Assembly (NCBI GenBank): GCA_045612885.1
Contig: JAZKZZ010000002.1
Coordinates: forward strand, 1 to 42,174
Origin: RGIG6178 sp045612885
GTDB lineage: Bacteria; Bacillota_I; Bacilli_A; RFN20; DUOF01
DNA: 42,174 nucleotides
Reading direction: 5' to 3'
Both the position numbers and the translations under genes were made by a program. Every line of letters starts with the position of its first letter. Position 1 is the first letter of the stretch. A model generated the notes under the pieces. That model made no database searches. It was not told where the DNA came from and saw only the letters and a program-made list of their open reading frames with translations. Of the stretch, positions 41,761 through 42,174 are shown piece after piece.

Positions 41761-41789
41761 ATTATAACGTAATTTCATATGAATTTAAA
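41761..41789 (-). promoter_or_regulatory. Candidate promoter of the HAD gene
   Basis: On the minus strand TTTAAA (41789-41784), a 17-nt spacer and a perfect TATAAT (41766-41761), which ends 17 nt before the start codon. The -35 match is weak. Confidence 0.5.
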
Positions 41790-41818
41790 AGAATATTTAA
41801 TCATTTATAATTTCAATT

Positions 41819-41841
41819 AAAAACGGTCTAAAATAGACCGT
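41819..41841 (-). terminator. gerQ terminator
   Basis: On the minus strand ACGGTCTA, loop TTT, TAGACCGT, then T5, placed just after the gerQ stop codon. On the plus strand the tail is GTTTTTT, so it might also act there. Confidence 0.82.
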
Positions 41842-41846
41842 GTTTT

Positions 41847-42174
41847 TTATCTTAAAGGATAATCATAATTAATTTCTTCATTAAATTCTACCCATGCTAG
41901 ATATATATTTAATAATATATATCTTTTTCCATCTCTAGGATCACTTATAATGATGTGATCTACACCCGCTGCTTCGATAATCCCTTTATAGATTCTGTCT
42001 CTCCATTCATTAGAGTCACTATAACTCATATAGAAAGTGGCTAGCTTACCTCTGTTTAATCTTATTATGTTTTCAATATAAGATTCTTCGTTTTGAGTTA
42101 TAGGCTTATTGTATGGTTGTTGATATGGGGCGTTTGTATAATTTGGATTTGAAGGAAGTGGTGGAGTGTTAGGG
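41847..42174 (-). CDS. gerQ: Spore coat protein GerQ (partial, 5' end outside the window)
   Basis: The open frame runs off the right edge; 108 C-terminal residues are visible. The end has the GerQ pattern: SYIENIIRLNRGKLATFYMSY, EWRDRIYKGIIEAAGVDHIIISDPRDGKRY, and VEFNEEINYDYP. Before it is a Pro/Asn/Tyr/Gln-rich stretch typical of the coat-exposed N-terminal region. GerQ is cross-linked in the spore coat and helps localise a germination hydrolase. Its presence suggests endospore formation. Confidence 0.93.
   Translation of the reverse strand, partial: PNTPPLPSNPNYTNAPYQQPYNKPITQNEESYIENIIRLNRGKLATFYMSYSDSNEWRDRIYKGIIEAAGVDHIIISDPRDGKRYILLNIYLAWVEFNEEINYDYPLR

Noticed and set aside
41523..41810. 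Plus-strand frame of 95 codons opposite the HAD gene
   Set aside because: It is antisense to the conserved HAD N-terminus and has no ribosome site; the hydrophobic product is a by-product of the opposite strand.
1..42174. Mycoplasma-type genetic code (UGA as Trp)
   Set aside because: Conserved Trp positions (e.g. the thioredoxin WCGPC) use TGG, and reading frames end normally under the standard code.

Overview
The window is strongly AT-rich chromosomal DNA with dense, short-spaced genes. It uses the standard genetic code (TGG for Trp; UGA is read as a stop). The content points to an anaerobic, low-GC Gram-positive bacterium of the Bacilli, most like uncultured gut lineages near Erysipelotrichia/RF39: an Rnf complex, SAM-I riboswitch, endonuclease-type MutL, DUF951 and TSCPD proteins, and a GerQ-type spore-coat protein at the right edge that suggests an endospore former. 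I saw no rRNA, tRNA, CRISPR array, insertion sequence or prophage gene. The lineage is an inference from gene content.

Layout. 1-3.9 kb: the last codons of rpoB, then rpoC. 3.9-7.1 kb: a translationally coupled pair of envelope proteins of unknown function, one pilin-like membrane protein and one large lipoprotein. 7.2-10.3 kb: a CPBP protease, a thioredoxin and, on the opposite strand, a secreted protein with tandem Ig-like repeats and an odd amphipathic tail. 10.4-18.1 kb: one long respiratory operon, rnfC-D-G-E-A, a 53-residue Cys-rich membrane protein, a much shortened rnfB, an ApbE-type flavin transferase, a NusG-II protein, a Gx transporter and a TSCPD protein. Rnf couples ferredoxin:NAD+ electron transfer to ion pumping, and ApbE should attach FMN to RnfD and RnfG. 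18.1-20.3 kb: a small ORF, a SAM-I riboswitch controlling metK, and the ribosome hibernation factor hpf. 20.4-30 kb: an unknown gene, mutS, mutL, miaA, tcdA, an unknown Cys-containing gene, fhs and a DUF951 gene. 30-34.2 kb: a two-gene minus-strand unit (membrane Ig-like protein plus ComEC-like MBL hydrolase), two unknown genes and an ABC transporter pair. 34.2-35.4 kb: two divergent membrane protein genes. 35.4-40.9 kb: an NAD salvage operon, pncA-pncB-nadE-nadD::nrtR. 40.9-42.2 kb: a HAD hydrolase and partial gerQ, both on the minus strand.

The most interesting parts are the NAD and Rnf operons. The NAD operon makes NAD from nicotinamide or nicotinate. Its last gene appears to fuse the adenylyltransferase NadD to an NrtR repressor (degenerate Nudix sensor plus winged helix). 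Two related 25-bp palindromes 41 bp apart sit across the operon promoter as likely operators. The NadE protein has the two-domain glutamine-dependent form but lacks the glutaminase nucleophile Cys (Asp is found there). In the Rnf operon, RnfB is cut down to its membrane helix and first Fe-S domain, a new small Cys4 membrane protein lies beside it, and RnfG carries two FMN-binding domains.

Many start codons were moved from the first possible start to an internal ATG with a well-placed Shine-Dalgarno sequence. Several promoters have -10 boxes only 13-20 nt before the start codon, so many mRNAs here probably have very short leaders.
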